Assembly: GCA_019239975.1 (NCBI GenBank)
Contig: JAFAZE010000069.1
Location: 1 to 42,562 of the forward strand
Reading direction: 5' to 3'
Length of the DNA: 42,562 nt
Origin: Streptosporangiaceae bacterium
Lineage (GTDB): Bacteria; Actinomycetota; Actinomycetes; Streptosporangiales; Streptosporangiaceae
Position numbers and translations under genes: made by a program. This document shows, piece by piece, positions 41,858 to 42,562 of the stretch; the stretch's first letter is position 1, and the number at the start of each line of letters is the position of its first letter. The notes beneath the pieces were generated by a model. It searched no databases. It was not told the origin of the DNA and was given only the letters and a program-made list of their open reading frames with translations.

Positions 41858-42562
41858 GTGCGAGACATCCTGAACACGATCACCAAGTGGTGGGAGGGCG
41901 GCGAGACCTTCGGCCTCGCGACCGTGGTCCGGACGTTCCGCAGCGCGCCCCGCGACCCGGGAGCCGCGCTGGCGGTGGCGGCCGGCGGCGACGTGATCGG
42001 CAGCGTATCCGGCGGGTGCGTGGAAGGCGCCGTCTACGAGCTCGGGCTTCAGGTCTGCGAAACCGGCCAGCCGGTGCTGCAGACCTACGGGGTGAGCGAC
42101 GACGATGCGTTCGCGGTCGGCCTGACCTGCGGCGGCATACTCGACATCTTCGTCGAGCCGGTGAGCAAGGATGCCTTCCCCGAGCTTCGGGAGATCGCCG
42201 CCGCGGTGGAGCGCGGTGAGCCGGTCGCCGTGGCGACGGTGATCGCCGGGCCAGGCCGCGTAGGCGCGCGCCGGGTGGTCTGGACCGCCGAGGGCACGGG
42301 AAGCCTCGGCGCCGGCGACCGGCTGGACTCCGCCGTCGATGACGACGTGCGCGGCATGCTGGCCCAGGGGCTGACCGGCGTCCGGCGGTACGGCGAGCAC
42401 GGTGAGCGGCGCGGCGACGAGCTCAGCGTGTTCGTGAACTCGTTCGCGCCACCGCCGCGGATGCTGGTCTTCGGCGCGATCGACTTCGCGACCGCCGTGG
42501 CCAGGATAGGGAAGTTCCTCGGATATCACGTGACGGTGTGCGACGCGCGGGGTGTTTTCGCG
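41858..42562 (+). CDS. XdhC-family protein, cut by the window edge
   Basis: 235 codons from GTG 41858 to the window end with no stop. XdhC proteins help insert or sulfurate the molybdenum cofactor of xanthine dehydrogenase-type enzymes. The N-terminal XdhC domain is clear: FGLATVVRTFRSAPRDPGAALAVAAGGDVIGSVSGGCVEGAVYELG, then the cysteine motif VGLTCGGILDIFVEP. The Rossmann-like C-terminal domain begins PPRMLVFGAIDFATAVARIGKFLGYHVTVCDAR; its usual Gly-rich loop reads FGAIDFATAV, as in many actinobacterial members. It is preceded by CCGAGGTGACGCA. The target dehydrogenase is presumably outside the window. Confidence 0.9.
   Translation, partial: MRDILNTITKWWEGGETFGLATVVRTFRSAPRDPGAALAVAAGGDVIGSVSGGCVEGAVYELGLQVCETGQPVLQTYGVSDDDAFAVGLTCGGILDIFVEPVSKDAFPELREIAAAVERGEPVAVATVIAGPGRVGARRVVWTAEGTGSLGAGDRLDSAVDDDVRGMLAQGLTGVRRYGEHGERRGDELSVFVNSFAPPPRMLVFGAIDFATAVARIGKFLGYHVTVCDARGVFA

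Noticed and set aside
41744..42529. 261-codon reverse frame
   Set aside because: Antisense to the XdhC-family gene.

Overview
The window is GC-rich (about 70 % by eye), uses many GTG and TTG starts, and carries a housekeeping order typical of Actinomycetes: mihF-gmk-rpoZ-coaBC-metK, then priA, def-fmt-rsmB and rpe, and further on ribE-ribBA-ribH and hisG. The same order is known around Rv1388-Rv1416 of Mycobacterium tuberculosis. DUF397, the helicase-dead type of PriA, a DUF2786 protein and an F420-type luciferase-like enzyme also point to a filamentous actinomycete. Genus cannot be assigned from the sequence alone.

Layout. 1-1296 is essentially gene-free. 1297-5153 is the mihF-gmk-rpoZ-coaBC-metK run. 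5154-6488 is GC-rich spacer with tandem repeats and one DUF397 gene. 6489-13402 holds priA, def, fmt, rsmB, a reverse-strand DUF2786 gene and rpe. From 13.4 to 37.5 kb lies a ~24 kb accessory block between rpe and the riboflavin operon: a TetR/MFS pair with two matching operators; a luciferase-like oxidoreductase; a scar of regulator and IS256 remnants; a second MFS pump; two tandem ECF sigma factors fused to a zinc finger, a membrane anchor and an Ig-like domain; an AraC regulator; a compact four-gene cassette that looks like a RiPP (ribosomally made, modified peptide) pathway; a HAD phosphatase; two large secreted carbohydrate-active proteins under LacI-type operators; and the soluble transhydrogenase sthA. 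37.57-41.5 kb returns to core genes: an FMN riboswitch, ribE-ribBA-ribH and hisG. An xdhC-like gene runs off the right end.

The most interesting locus is 24760-28788 (reverse strand). A 59-residue, Asp-rich, Cys-ended peptide with a strong ribosome binding site is followed by a JmjC/cupin_4 oxygenase, an ABC exporter and a small CxxC protein. The C-terminus of the CxxC protein resembles the C-terminal domain of the oxygenase. I read this as a candidate peptide-hydroxylation pathway with a shared peptide-binding domain; I know of no described pathway with exactly this gene set. Second in interest is the tandem pair of membrane-tethered sigma factors (20157-23483). One copy has an altered core-RNA-polymerase-binding region, which suggests divergence of function.

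Co-operation. The core genes supply translation start and modification, CoA, S-adenosylmethionine, riboflavin and histidine. ribE-ribBA-ribH would be shut off by FMN through the riboswitch. ribD and hisE, expected in this neighbourhood, are not in the window. The accessory block is mostly envelope-facing: efflux, signal-sensing sigma factors, peptide export and polysaccharide breakdown. No tRNA, rRNA or CRISPR array was seen.
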